Shown: piece after piece, positions 53,919 to 63,338 of the stretch
How the letters are laid out: each line of letters begins with the position of its first letter
Numbering within the stretch: position 1 is the first letter of the stretch
Source of the DNA: Bacteroidales bacterium
Lineage (GTDB): Bacteria; Bacteroidota; Bacteroidia; Bacteroidales; WCHB1-69
Reading direction: 5' to 3'
Assembly (NCBI GenBank): GCA_017540505.1
Contig: JAFYAW010000026.1
Location: 1 to 64,000, forward strand
Length of the DNA stretch: 64,000 nt
The notes under the pieces: model-generated
The model's input: the letters and a program-made list of their open reading frames with translations, nothing else
What the model was told of the DNA's origin: nothing
Databases searched by the model: none
Program-made: the position numbers and the translations under genes

Positions 53919-54203
53919 CTATTTTTCGTGACACGTGACAAAAGGATACATGATAACACCATACGTGGGATAGTACACCCCGTTGGTGTCATTCAAGTTA
54001 AGGGTAAAACATTCAGACGTGATGGTGGTGTCGAAAGGTGTGTTGGGCACCGGGAATCCCATCGCCTCGTATCGGGCTGTATCGATAATCTCATAGATTC
54101 CGCCCGACATACAGGAGCAGTTGTACTTCTTCTGGCAGCTGGCGAACAAAACCACCATGACACAAACCAGCACAAAAGCATAGATTTTTTTGATGTTATT
54201 CAT
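53919..54203 (-). CDS. Small lipoprotein, unknown
   Basis: A 94-residue protein with a lipoprotein signal (residues 1-22; lipobox VLFASC with Cys23). A Cys-rich start to the mature part follows (CQKKYNCSCMSGG). The rest is short and polar. No family was recognised. It has its own promoter at 54231-54239 and is probably monocistronic. Confidence 0.65.
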   Translation of the reverse strand: MNNIKKIYAFVLVCVMVVLFASCQKKYNCSCMSGGIYEIIDTARYEAMGFPVPNTPFDTTITSECFTLNLNDTNGVYYPTYGVIMYPFVTCHEK

Positions 54204-54230
54204 AAGCTGTTTCTTAAAAAGAATTGGAAG

Positions 54231-54239
54231 GCAAAGATA
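54231..54239 (-). promoter_or_regulatory. -7 box for the 94-residue lipoprotein
   Basis: Minus-strand TATCTTTGC, 27 bases ahead of the ATG at 54203. Confidence 0.55.
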
Positions 54240-54276
54240 ATATTTTTTTTTTGTAGAAGGATAGTCCCAATTTACA

Positions 54277-54303
54277 ATTAATAATTAACAGTTAATAATT
54301 AAT
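54277..54303. repeat. Perfect 13-bp inverted repeat, AT-rich
   Basis: ATTAATAATTAAC and GTTAATAATTAAT around a single A. It is followed about 70 bases later by an AT-rich tandem stretch (TTCTTAA, 54372-54410). Confidence 0.75.
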
Positions 54304-54431
54304 AGTTATAGGGCTTTGTGGGAAACGCAGTCACTTGTCCCTGTTCTCCATTCACTATTAACTATGAATTTTCTTAACTTCTTAATTTCTTAATATCTTA
54401 ATATCTTAATAAATAAAATCTTCTCCCTATC

Positions 54432-54469
54432 AAAAAAAGGAGCCGACACCTTCCGGCATCGGCTCCCTT
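54432..54469 (-). terminator. Terminator of the giant T9SS cargo gene
   Basis: Stem GGAGCCGA/TCGGCTCC, followed on the minus strand by a run of seven Ts. It lies 29 bases behind the stop at 54498. Confidence 0.82.
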
Positions 54470-54497
54470 TGTGTTCAATCCTGTTCCTGTGTGTTGC

Positions 54498-57400
54498 TTA
54501 TTTCTTCACTAACCGCTTCGTCACAATGCCCTTTTCGGTTTCAATGCGGATGAAATAGATACCATCGGCAAACGGTGTCATGTCGAGGCGGGTATGGTTG
54601 CCATTCACCTCCACCCTCTTCAACAGTTTGCCATACACATCATAGACATCCACGTTTTGAATGTCGAATTGTGAGTTGTGAATAGTGACTTGGCCGTTGG
54701 TAGGGTTGGGATACAAGGAAATGAATCTTGCAAAGCCGGAAACACCTAACGTATCATCGTTGAGGGTGCGGAAATGGATGGTGTCGGAGGGATCACTCTC
54801 CCATTGTCCGTAGCAGAGGGCCTTCACACGCACGATATATTCGGTGTTTGTCTCCAGATCATTCAGATTAATGGAGGTATAATCCGTGCCGATGCCGGAA
54901 ATGATGGGGTTCGGCTCTTCCGCCGGCCAGATCTCGAGATACCAGTAGTTCTCGTCGCCGCCGGGTGTCCAGCTGAAAGTGGCGGTAGTGTATCCGATAT
55001 TGCTGACGGTCAGATTGGAGGGATTCATACAGTCGATCACATCGGTGTTGGTGACCAGAACATTATCGATGCCGCACTGCGACTGTCCAGGATAATTTGT
55101 GCTGAAACGGAAAGCGATGTAACCATGCGCCGGAACATTTTGGAAGGTGTAGAATTTTACCGTATCGAAGGCACCGCTGATGTCATGCACATTGGTGACG
55201 GTCTTCAACGGCACGAAGGTGGTATAGTCCATGTTGTCCGTCATGTAGCCTACCGTCAACATGGCGGTGCTGTCCACATTGTACATACGCTTCCAGAAGG
55301 TGATGTTGAGACGGTTCAGGGAATCCGTGAACTCAGGCAGGACAACGTATGAATTTGCTCCGTTGGAACGGGCCGTCATCATCAAGGCATTCGGATAGGT
55401 GAAGTTGAAGTTCTGGTTTACGATATGTGGCAAGTTGATGTTGCTGCCTTCCTTGTAAGCAAACCAACAACCGGGAACGGTGCCGTCGCTATTCAGGCTG
55501 GTTCCCTGATAGGAGTCGAAGTTCTCGCTATAGGGCAGCGGTTTGGCCGATGAGCAGGCGGTGCGCACGGTGATGGGCGCAATCCAGAAGCTCTGGTCGT
55601 CAGCCGAGCAATAAGTTCTCAGGTAGAAATCGTAGTCCACGCCTTCCGCCAAGCCGGTGATGGTGAAGGGCACGGTGTCCGCAATGATGAGATTGGGAGC
55701 CATATCCAGGTCGAAGCCGCTCGGTCCGTAGGCTATCTGCCAGTGGTCCTGTGTGCTTACGGTATCAAACCATGACAGTGTGATACTGCCTTCTGTTTGT
55801 CCGATAGATTCGATGAATACCGGCTCAATACAGGTGGGAATGCGTACCAGGGAGAGGGCGTCGATGAAACAAGAGAAGTAGTTGCTGCTGCCAGAGGAGG
55901 TGTTCACCATCTTGAAGGCGATATATTTGCCAGTGCCGGTATAGTTGTTGAACGGGACGGTGATTTCATTCCATCCGTTTCCGTTCATCGTTACGGTCTG
56001 CACAAGGGTGAAGGTGCTCGTGTCTTCTGGGTTGGTCATCACACCTACTTGGAAAGAGCCTGTGTTGCTGCTGCCCTTGATCTTGAAAATAACCTGCAGA
56101 CTGTCTATAGAGAGGTTGTCGCCCACAGGTGGCATGGAACCGATGCAATATTGGCCACCAGTCGTGTAGAAATACAAGGATGCATTGCCATCGGCATGGG
56201 TGAACGTGCTGAGGTACGGGTACCAGTTGATGTGGTTGTTCTCTCGCGAGCTGTTGGTCATCTTGTCCCAACAGGTGGGATAGGTGTTCACGTAGTTGTA
56301 GTTGCTTCCGGTGCCGTAACTGTCAAAGCTCTCGTAGTAGGGTACGGAGTCAATGGAGACGCAACGGGTGCGGAAGGAGTTCACGGACGACCACTCGCTA
56401 TACACACTGTCGGCGCAGGCGGAACGCACGTATATGTCATAGAAAGTGCCGTCGGCAAGGCCTGTGATGGTGACGGGATTGTCCGTTGTGGTGACGTATG
56501 TGCTGGAGCCCGGCGCATCGGGATGGAATCCCTGCGGACCATAGGCAACCTGCCAGCTGGTTTCCAAACGGCCCGGTGTCCAGCCCATTTGCACAGAGTG
56601 GAGCTGGATATTGGAGATGGAGGGGTTCACAGGCTTCACGCATACGGGCGCATTGTCCACTAACAGGTTGTCGATATAGAGGTCGTAGCCGGGAGATCCC
56701 TTGGAGCGGAATGTGATGTAGTGGCCAGTGCCAACATACGAGGTCAACGGAACGGTGAACTCGTTCCAGACCGTGGAACGGGCGTGGACAGACTCCACTA
56801 ACGTGAAGGTGCTCGTATCCATCGGGTTGGTCATCACACCGACATCCACGAAGCCGTCCGCCGTATTGAATTTTCCGAGGAAGGAGAGCTGCAGGTAGGC
56901 GATGGTGTCGGTGATTTCTGGCAGGGACAGGTAAACATATTTGTCAAACGTGCGGCTGATGGCCATGGCCCCCGGCCAGCTGTAGTAGTATTGCAGGCTC
57001 AGGTCGGACAGATGCGTGTTGGCGTTGCCGGTCTTGGTCCAGCAGTTCGGGAATACAGAATGGTTGTAGGTGGGACGTGTGCCATAGCTGTCGAAATCCT
57101 CATAGTAGGGAATGGACGTTACAGGCTGGCAACTGACACGGAGAAGGACCGGCATTGACCAGTCGGAGGGATCGCCGTTCGGGCAGATGTTCCGAACATA
57201 GAATTCGTAGTGTATAATATCGTCCAAACCAGGAATATGGGCGATGTTGGTGTCGATAATATGCGGGACGGAATCCTCGGGGGTGAAACCGACAGGACCA
57301 TACACATATTCCCATTCCTGAACCATCGGAGTCACCGGCCATGACACCTCGCACCAGTCGGAGCCGATGTTGGTGACGGCAACATTTTGCGGAGCGGAAC

Positions 57401-60400
57401 AGACAGAAGTGTTGATGCAGAAATCGTCAATATAGGCATAGCTGGAGTTTGTACCGTTTGAAACGAACGGTTTCTTGATAGCAAGGTATCGTCCTCCAGG
57501 CAGATTATAGTCGGAAAGGTACAACACCACATCGCTCCAACTATTCGATGTGTTATAAACGGGCCGAATGGTGTCAAGGGGCACAAAGGCATTCAGATCC
57601 TGCGGATTGTCGGTGATACCGAAAATAATGTAATAACTGGTGTAGTAGTTGTCCCTCATTTTGAAAGACACCTTTAAATCACTCATGTTGAGAGAAGTAT
57701 CCAATGGTGGTGGACATACTATACTATAGTTGTTGGTGTTCACGGTCATATACAAGCCGCCCACACCGGAATAGGACGAGGTGGCAATATAGGGCTTTGT
57801 GGTCAGGTTCACGGTGTTGTTTCGGATCCAACAGGTGGGGAAGGCATTGGTGGTGCCTGTTCCATACGTGTCAAAGTTCTCCAGATAGGGCAATTGGGTA
57901 AGAGGATCGCAATAGGTGGTAAAGGTTCCCCCGTCGGTGTATTCGCTTTCATCGGTGGCGGAGCATACCGCACACACTTTATAGAAGTATGTGGAGGAAC
58001 TGGTCAATCCCGTAAGGAGACAGAACGTGTCGCTTACGGTGACGTATGACCACACCAGATCGTTTTGCTCCTTGTAGGCCACTTTCCATTGTTGCTCGGT
58101 CCCCCCCCGATTCCAGCTTACTTTGCACCATGTGTTACCCATATCGGCAACTTTCACGGCCAACGGTTTGTAGCAAGTTGGAATACGCTCAATCAAAATG
58201 TCATCCAAATACATCATGGAAAAAGCATAGGGTCCGGGCACGAAGGCGATGTATTGGTCACCACCCGTATATCCGTTGAAGCGGGTGATGTGATACTGCC
58301 ATTCCCCGTAATGCGGCCAGGCAAAGGTGTCCCAAGGTGTGAACGTGTCAAAATCGTTCGGGTCGGACATGGTTCCGATCATGGCATTGTAATTAGTACC
58401 ATTCGGCATCAAATGGTAGAAAGAAACTTGCAGGTCGGAGATGCTGAGCGTAGTGTCCAGTTCCGGCAGCACGGCCCATCCAATATTGCTGTCGTTGCTG
58501 GACCGGCGAATATACAATGATTTGGAACCCGAATGATGGTAGTTTGTTTTCACAACAGGAATGTAGCTTGCCGTCGTTCCCGTATTGTTCACTGTCCAGC
58601 AGTTGGGGTCGCTATCGGTGACATCGCTGTCGAAATTGTGGTTGTAGGGCAGATTGGTGATAAGACCGCAGGGGGTTGTGAAGGTAACGGCGGGACTGAC
58701 ACGGCTGGTGCCGGAACTACAGGTGGTGCGCACTTGGGCAGTATATTGTGTATTGAAAACCAAGCCTGTGAGGGTGTATGTGCTGTCTATGATGTTGGAA
58801 ATAATGGTCCAGTCGTTGTCAAAATTGGATTTGTACATCAGGTCGCAGGAGGTCATGAAAGCATCGTTGTGCCATTGCAGCGTGGCAGACTGGTCTGTTA
58901 TGCCCGTGGCAGTAAGCTGTGTCGGGGTAGTACAAGGTGTAGAATAGTAGATGTCCAAGTCATCAATACGGTAGTTTCCGGAGGCTTGGGCATGACGGAT
59001 GCGGAAAACGATATACTTGTTGGATCCTGTATTCGTCACATTGGCAAAATCAACCTCTTGAAGATAGTACGTGTTGTTTGCTGCCAAATGCAGGGTTGAC
59101 ACCAATTCAAAGTTGGTAGTATCCATGGGATTGTCGGAAATGCCGATTTCCAAAACGCCCGAGTAACTTTCTGATGCACTGCGTGCCAAATAGAAGCTCA
59201 TGGTCAGGTCCTGAATGGGTGCTCCGATGGCAGGTGTGGAAACCCATACGTAGTTGCAGGGTATGTTCAAGGATTTTGATCCGGCATGGGCTTGCGAGAC
59301 GGTGGAGTTGATACCGGGTGCAGTGTAAAGTTTGGACGTGACCGCCCAACAGTCTAATGGATTCTCGCCTTCAAAGTCGTTGCTGTAGGGAACAAAAACA
59401 GGATTAAAACAACGGGTTTTGAATTTTTCGGCAAAGGAGTATGTGCTGCTACCGCCTCCTGAACAATGCGATTTTACCTTGAACTCATATTTTGTGTTGT
59501 CAACAAGGCCATTAACCGTGTAAAACGTGTCGGTGATGCCCGGCACTTCCGTCCACACGTAATCATCCACCGACTTGTAAGCCAGTGTATAGGAGGTGGA
59601 ATAGGCATCCCAGGGAGACCAGCACACTTTGAGGGAATTGGGAGATCCGCCCACGAGCTGGATGTTTTCAGGATGACGACAAGTGATGGAACTTGGAAAA
59701 ACTTCTACATTGTCAATATTGAAAGAGTTGGTTTTTGACACTATTTTCGGGCTCATCAGCGTAAGATGACCGTTGATGGAGATACCTGTCAAAGGCAACT
59801 CATAGAAGAACCCGCCCTTAAACAGCAGAACAGTATCGTATGGAGTGAAACTGCTCATGATGCTGGCTTGGTCGGAGATGTTGGTCACAACGCCGACGAT
59901 AAGGTAAGCCGTGTCCAAGGATGTCCTGGCGAAAAAGCGCACGGTCAAGGTACTGAGGGGAGCATCCAACATCGGAATCACGGCGTAGTTGTCGCCTTGT
60001 CCCGTCTGTCCGATGGGTTTGCTTTGGAAACCAATGCAACGGTAAAGGGATTTGCAGTTGGAGCTGCCTGATGTGCTCACGTATGGGTATCCATAGTTTG
60101 TGCCTCCTGAGTTGGCCTTGTTCCAGCAATCGGGGACGACAAATCCCGAATTGGCTGCCGTGTAAAAATCATCGAAGTTCTCCATGTAAGGCACACTCGA
60201 CACTTGGCAGGTGGTCGAGAAGGTGAAGGTTTTGGAGATGCTGTTGTCGGCAGTGCCGCATTCAGAACGGACTATGACATCGAAAGAATAGTTTTCCAGA
60301 ACCGTCAGACCGTAGATGGTGAAAGTCGTATCCAGAATGCCGGTCACTGTATTCCAGCTGCCCTCCGAGGATTGCTTGTACTGGGCGGTAAACGGGGCGG

Positions 60401-61940
60401 TGCCTTGGAAGGCGTGCCAGCCTATTGTGACATAGTCCGAGCCCACCTCCGCAATAGTGAGGTTAGACGGGTGCATACAGGTCACTGGTAAGAATTTGAA
60501 ATCATCAATGAAAATGGTGGCATTCAAAGCCCGGAAGGCGATATAGTCGCTCAACCCGGTGTATTGTGACAGCTCATAGTAGAAATCCTCGAAAACACCG
60601 GTTGCCGAAGGTGTGATGGTGTCAATGGGGACAAAGGAATAGTAGTCGTCAGGGTCGGTTACGTAGCCTACTACCAACTGGGCGGAGGCATTGCCGGAAG
60701 TCTTGTAGGCTTTGAAACACATCACGATGTCGCTGAGCTGCAAATCCTGAGTGTTGATTTTCGGGGCCACCGCATAGTTCTGTTCTGACGAACTGGCATA
60801 AAGCCTCAACGAATAGGATGTGGCAGCGGTAGGCGGTTGGATGCAGGGCAGATTGGCACTGCCCAAAAAGCTGGTATGCCCGCGCCAGCAGTTGGGTAAG
60901 ACATTGTCGCCGTAGCCATAGTCGTCAAAATTCTCCGTATAGGGCAGTGTGGAGACGAAGCACGGGTCGGCTGTCGTGCTACCGCAGCCGCTGGCAGATG
61001 CAGGGGATGTGCACGAGGTATAGACGGCTTTGACCGTGTAGCAGTATTGGGTCAGGGCGGTCATGCTGGTGTCCTCATCATCATAATAGGGAGTCTCCAC
61101 TAACTGGGTGTTCACCTGTGTGCCATTGCGATAGACATTGAAGCCCGTAAGGCCGTTATCGGTGAAGTATCCGAAAATACGCATGGGCATACCCATCTGC
61201 TCGTGAGAGGCGTCGTCCGTCCAGGGGCCCCAGGTGCCGTCCGTGGAATTGAACGTAAGGGCGTCGCCAGTGGTCACGTGATTGGCATCCACCAAAGGGA
61301 TTCCATACACCTCGTTGGTGGTAACCCCGACAAAGGACACCGACACCCAGTAGTGACCGGCCGGCAGGGTGGTGTTCACATTGGCTTTCACCTGGAAGAT
61401 GGGCCGGATGGTGTCCAGATGATGGTTCGTATAGTAAATGATGTCTTCCGTGCGGTAGGCACCTGTCCAATCACAGGAGATCGGGGCCTGCTGCGTGGAG
61501 GTCCATACCGGCGTCGTCTGGTTGTTGACAGGCAGCTGGTTGTAGAACTTCACCAGCACATACGCGATGGGCGAACTGGTGATGGATGCGTTTTCCACGT
61601 AGGCGAAAAAGTCGATGGAGGTGATTTGGGCATCCTGCGTCAGCGTGAAGTCGTCGGCGATGGCGAATCCCGGCGACGTGGCGTTTTTACCCAATGAGGA
61701 TTGCCCGGCATACAGGCTGCTCACATCCGCACCCTGATAACCTTCCCCAGGCAGGTTGATGAAGTTGGTGTTGTTATATAACAACAGTCGGGTAGAAGAG
61801 CCCGGATAATTCCATGTGATATGCGTGGAATGGTCGCTGGTGCCTGTGACCGTTACGTTAGTTGGAACATCGCAGTTTTGGGCTTTTAAGCCAAAACAAA
61901 CTGAGAACAAGAGAGTTAGAATTACAAGATGCTTTTTCAT
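54498..61940 (-). CDS. Giant T9SS cargo protein with eight repeat units
   Basis: A 2480-residue surface or secreted protein. The signal peptide is residues 1-20 (ending LKAQ). A unique N-terminal module (about 25-310) is followed by eight units of about 230-280 residues. Each unit opens with a P-Y-x-E-N-F-D-x-Y-G type motif and a P-x-C-W site, continues as a jelly-roll of the choice-of-anchor J/cleaved-adhesin type ending near YIDDI, and closes with a fibronectin-like module (WxVxYGPxGF, ITGL, YxFYVRxxC). The C-terminal 85 residues are a T9SS type A sorting domain (YPNPTNGQVTI ... VDVYDVYGKLLKRVEVNG ... TKRLVKK). The domains suggest adhesion or glycan binding. It has its own promoter. Confidence 0.9.
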   Translation of the reverse strand: MKKHLVILTLLFSVCFGLKAQNCDVPTNVTVTGTSDHSTHITWNYPGSSTRLLLYNNTNFINLPGEGYQGADVSSLYAGQSSLGKNATSPGFAIADDFTLTQDAQITSIDFFAYVENASITSSPIAYVLVKFYNQLPVNNQTTPVWTSTQQAPISCDWTGAYRTEDIIYYTNHHLDTIRPIFQVKANVNTTLPAGHYWVSVSFVGVTTNEVYGIPLVDANHVTTGDALTFNSTDGTWGPWTDDASHEQMGMPMRIFGYFTDNGLTGFNVYRNGTQVNTQLVETPYYDDEDTSMTALTQYCYTVKAVYTSCTSPASASGCGSTTADPCFVSTLPYTENFDDYGYGDNVLPNCWRGHTSFLGSANLPCIQPPTAATSYSLRLYASSSEQNYAVAPKINTQDLQLSDIVMCFKAYKTSGNASAQLVVGYVTDPDDYYSFVPIDTITPSATGVFEDFYYELSQYTGLSDYIAFRALNATIFIDDFKFLPVTCMHPSNLTIAEVGSDYVTIGWHAFQGTAPFTAQYKQSSEGSWNTVTGILDTTFTIYGLTVLENYSFDVIVRSECGTADNSISKTFTFSTTCQVSSVPYMENFDDFYTAANSGFVVPDCWNKANSGGTNYGYPYVSTSGSSNCKSLYRCIGFQSKPIGQTGQGDNYAVIPMLDAPLSTLTVRFFARTSLDTAYLIVGVVTNISDQASIMSSFTPYDTVLLFKGGFFYELPLTGISINGHLTLMSPKIVSKTNSFNIDNVEVFPSSITCRHPENIQLVGGSPNSLKVCWSPWDAYSTSYTLAYKSVDDYVWTEVPGITDTFYTVNGLVDNTKYEFKVKSHCSGGGSSTYSFAEKFKTRCFNPVFVPYSNDFEGENPLDCWAVTSKLYTAPGINSTVSQAHAGSKSLNIPCNYVWVSTPAIGAPIQDLTMSFYLARSASESYSGVLEIGISDNPMDTTNFELVSTLHLAANNTYYLQEVDFANVTNTGSNKYIVFRIRHAQASGNYRIDDLDIYYSTPCTTPTQLTATGITDQSATLQWHNDAFMTSCDLMYKSNFDNDWTIISNIIDSTYTLTGLVFNTQYTAQVRTTCSSGTSRVSPAVTFTTPCGLITNLPYNHNFDSDVTDSDPNCWTVNNTGTTASYIPVVKTNYHHSGSKSLYIRRSSNDSNIGWAVLPELDTTLSISDLQVSFYHLMPNGTNYNAMIGTMSDPNDFDTFTPWDTFAWPHYGEWQYHITRFNGYTGGDQYIAFVPGPYAFSMMYLDDILIERIPTCYKPLAVKVADMGNTWCKVSWNRGGTEQQWKVAYKEQNDLVWSYVTVSDTFCLLTGLTSSSTYFYKVCAVCSATDESEYTDGGTFTTYCDPLTQLPYLENFDTYGTGTTNAFPTCWIRNNTVNLTTKPYIATSSYSGVGGLYMTVNTNNYSIVCPPPLDTSLNMSDLKVSFKMRDNYYTSYYIIFGITDNPQDLNAFVPLDTIRPVYNTSNSWSDVVLYLSDYNLPGGRYLAIKKPFVSNGTNSSYAYIDDFCINTSVCSAPQNVAVTNIGSDWCEVSWPVTPMVQEWEYVYGPVGFTPEDSVPHIIDTNIAHIPGLDDIIHYEFYVRNICPNGDPSDWSMPVLLRVSCQPVTSIPYYEDFDSYGTRPTYNHSVFPNCWTKTGNANTHLSDLSLQYYYSWPGAMAISRTFDKYVYLSLPEITDTIAYLQLSFLGKFNTADGFVDVGVMTNPMDTSTFTLVESVHARSTVWNEFTVPLTSYVGTGHYITFRSKGSPGYDLYIDNLLVDNAPVCVKPVNPSISNIQLHSVQMGWTPGRLETSWQVAYGPQGFHPDAPGSSTYVTTTDNPVTITGLADGTFYDIYVRSACADSVYSEWSSVNSFRTRCVSIDSVPYYESFDSYGTGSNYNYVNTYPTCWDKMTNSSRENNHINWYPYLSTFTHADGNASLYFYTTGGQYCIGSMPPVGDNLSIDSLQVIFKIKGSSNTGSFQVGVMTNPEDTSTFTLVQTVTMNGNGWNEITVPFNNYTGTGKYIAFKMVNTSSGSSNYFSCFIDALSLVRIPTCIEPVFIESIGQTEGSITLSWFDTVSTQDHWQIAYGPSGFDLDMAPNLIIADTVPFTITGLAEGVDYDFYLRTYCSADDQSFWIAPITVRTACSSAKPLPYSENFDSYQGTSLNSDGTVPGCWFAYKEGSNINLPHIVNQNFNFTYPNALMMTARSNGANSYVVLPEFTDSLNRLNITFWKRMYNVDSTAMLTVGYMTDNMDYTTFVPLKTVTNVHDISGAFDTVKFYTFQNVPAHGYIAFRFSTNYPGQSQCGIDNVLVTNTDVIDCMNPSNLTVSNIGYTTATFSWTPGGDENYWYLEIWPAEEPNPIISGIGTDYTSINLNDLETNTEYIVRVKALCYGQWESDPSDTIHFRTLNDDTLGVSGFARFISLYPNPTNGQVTIHNSQFDIQNVDVYDVYGKLLKRVEVNGNHTRLDMTPFADGIYFIRIETEKGIVTKRLVKK

Positions 61941-61981
61941 AATAAGAAAGATTTAGGTTTTTCAACATTGAAAAGACGCGG

Positions 61982-61990
61982 GCAAAGATA
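61982..61990 (-). promoter_or_regulatory. -7 box for the giant T9SS cargo gene
   Basis: Minus-strand TATCTTTGC, 41 bases ahead of the ATG at 61940. Confidence 0.55.
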
Positions 61991-62020
61991 CAAGAAAATC
62001 AATTCTCGCGACAACGAATT

Positions 62021-63043
62021 TTAAAATTTTGGTTTATATCCTGATTGGGTTAAAATGTTCTGTGACTTGGTGTTCGCCATTAGCTCGGCAAGGGTGGTTT
62101 CCGGATGGTTCTGCATGTAGCTCTGCACGATGCGCCAACCCATGTAGCAGCCCATCCTGCCTGGTGAGTCATTGCCGAAGTCGCGGGTGAACGGGGTCTC
62201 GTCAATCAGCCGGCGGATGACATCCTCATCCTTAGAGTAAAGCATGTTTTTCTCTATCAGATACTGCCATACGGCGGCCTCATGCTTTTTCGCCCATTGG
62301 TAATGCTCTTCACTGTATTTGATGATGTCTTTCTCCGCTTTTTCCGGGAAGATGGTTTGGGTGAAAAAGAGTTTTTTGCCGGCCTCGATCATGTTGTCCA
62401 ACGCGGAAACGGGCGTTTTGTCGGGCAGATGACGGTAGCATATTCCCTGTGAGAAGCAGTCGGTGGCCATGTATTTCCGGTCGCATCGGGCAGCGATGAA
62501 CTTCGGCATCCCGGCCAATGCGTAATATTTGCAGTCCTTGCCTAAATACATGTCTAAGCAGATAAACAGGTTGTCCTCATAGCCGAACACAGCTGGGGTG
62601 GAAAAATCCATACCGGGAATCAACGTATAGACATTGGGAATGACGGCATCGGGAAAGTGCTTGAGGTACTGTTTGAAAGCGGCGGTAAGCTCGCGGTTGA
62701 GGTCGTCGGTGTTGGGGTACTGCTTCTGCACCTCCTTGTACAAATCCCGGATAGTGGGGTCGGAAAGATAACCTTTCAGGGCGGCTATCATCTGAGGGTT
62801 CTTCCAGCATCCGTTGGAGACGAGGTTGTCGGGATATTGACCGTAAAGCGATTCCATCCCTTCGGCCAATTTGTTGGCATCCAATTCGAAAAGCGCCTGC
62901 TCATACCGCTTGATGCTAACTTTCACCTCCTTGACCTTCGTTTCCTGCGTTTTGGTGAGCGTGGGCGTGGCTACTTTTTCTTTTTTATGACAGGCTGAAC
63001 ATAAAATCAGCAAAACAGACAATACAAAACAGACTTTTCTCAT
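62021..63043 (-). CDS. GldB-like gliding-motility lipoprotein
   Basis: A 340-residue lipoprotein of the GldB family. The signal peptide ends in a lipobox with Cys (VLLILCSAC, about residue 17). The mature part carries the family's conserved block: IPGMDFSTPAVFGYEDNLFICLDMYLG (about 150), CDRKYMATDCF, RHLPDKTPVSALDNMIEAGKKLFFTQTIFP, and the C-terminal PGRMGCYMGWRIVQSYM. GldB is needed for gliding in flavobacteria, and relatives occur in non-gliding Bacteroidales. The start at 63043 (MRKVCFVL) is chosen because the longer frame adds residues before the signal. No other gld gene is in the window. Confidence 0.82.
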   Translation of the reverse strand: MRKVCFVLSVLLILCSACHKKEKVATPTLTKTQETKVKEVKVSIKRYEQALFELDANKLAEGMESLYGQYPDNLVSNGCWKNPQMIAALKGYLSDPTIRDLYKEVQKQYPNTDDLNRELTAAFKQYLKHFPDAVIPNVYTLIPGMDFSTPAVFGYEDNLFICLDMYLGKDCKYYALAGMPKFIAARCDRKYMATDCFSQGICYRHLPDKTPVSALDNMIEAGKKLFFTQTIFPEKAEKDIIKYSEEHYQWAKKHEAAVWQYLIEKNMLYSKDEDVIRRLIDETPFTRDFGNDSPGRMGCYMGWRIVQSYMQNHPETTLAELMANTKSQNILTQSGYKPKF

Positions 63044-63338
63044 ATCAAGCACAATTATATCAAAGGCATAAAATCCAAACAAAGACCAATGGTAGTCGTA
63101 GTTTCAAGTGCCATTGTTACATGGTGGCTGTAATTATATGTGTCATTGGTACTTGACATCTTTCCGACATCCCAATTCCGAACGATTTGATAAAACCTTT
63201 TTTTTCTCATTTTTAGTATGCAAAAGAAAGATTTTTTTGTTTAAAAATCAAGCCTTATGAAGAAATATTATGATGAAAAAAATCATCGTCTTTTAAACCT
63301 TGGTCCAAATATTTAATCTTTTTTCTTTTTTTTCAAAG
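63044..63338. other. Intergenic region between gldB-like and tolC-like genes
   Basis: 295 AT-rich bases between divergent genes. No promoter box of the usual TAnnTTTG form stands out for either gene. A 19-codon frame near 63257 is too short to support. Confidence 0.4.

Larger units (their letters stand above)
54204..54497. other. AT-rich intergenic region with repeats
   Basis: No gene is visible. The region holds the lipoprotein promoter, a perfect inverted repeat at 54277-54303, a TTCTTAA-type tandem stretch at 54372-54410, and the terminator of the giant cargo gene. Confidence 0.6.

Noticed and set aside
63257..63316. 19-codon open frame between the gldB-like and tolC-like genes
   Set aside because: Too short, AT-rich, and without a ribosome site or promoter.
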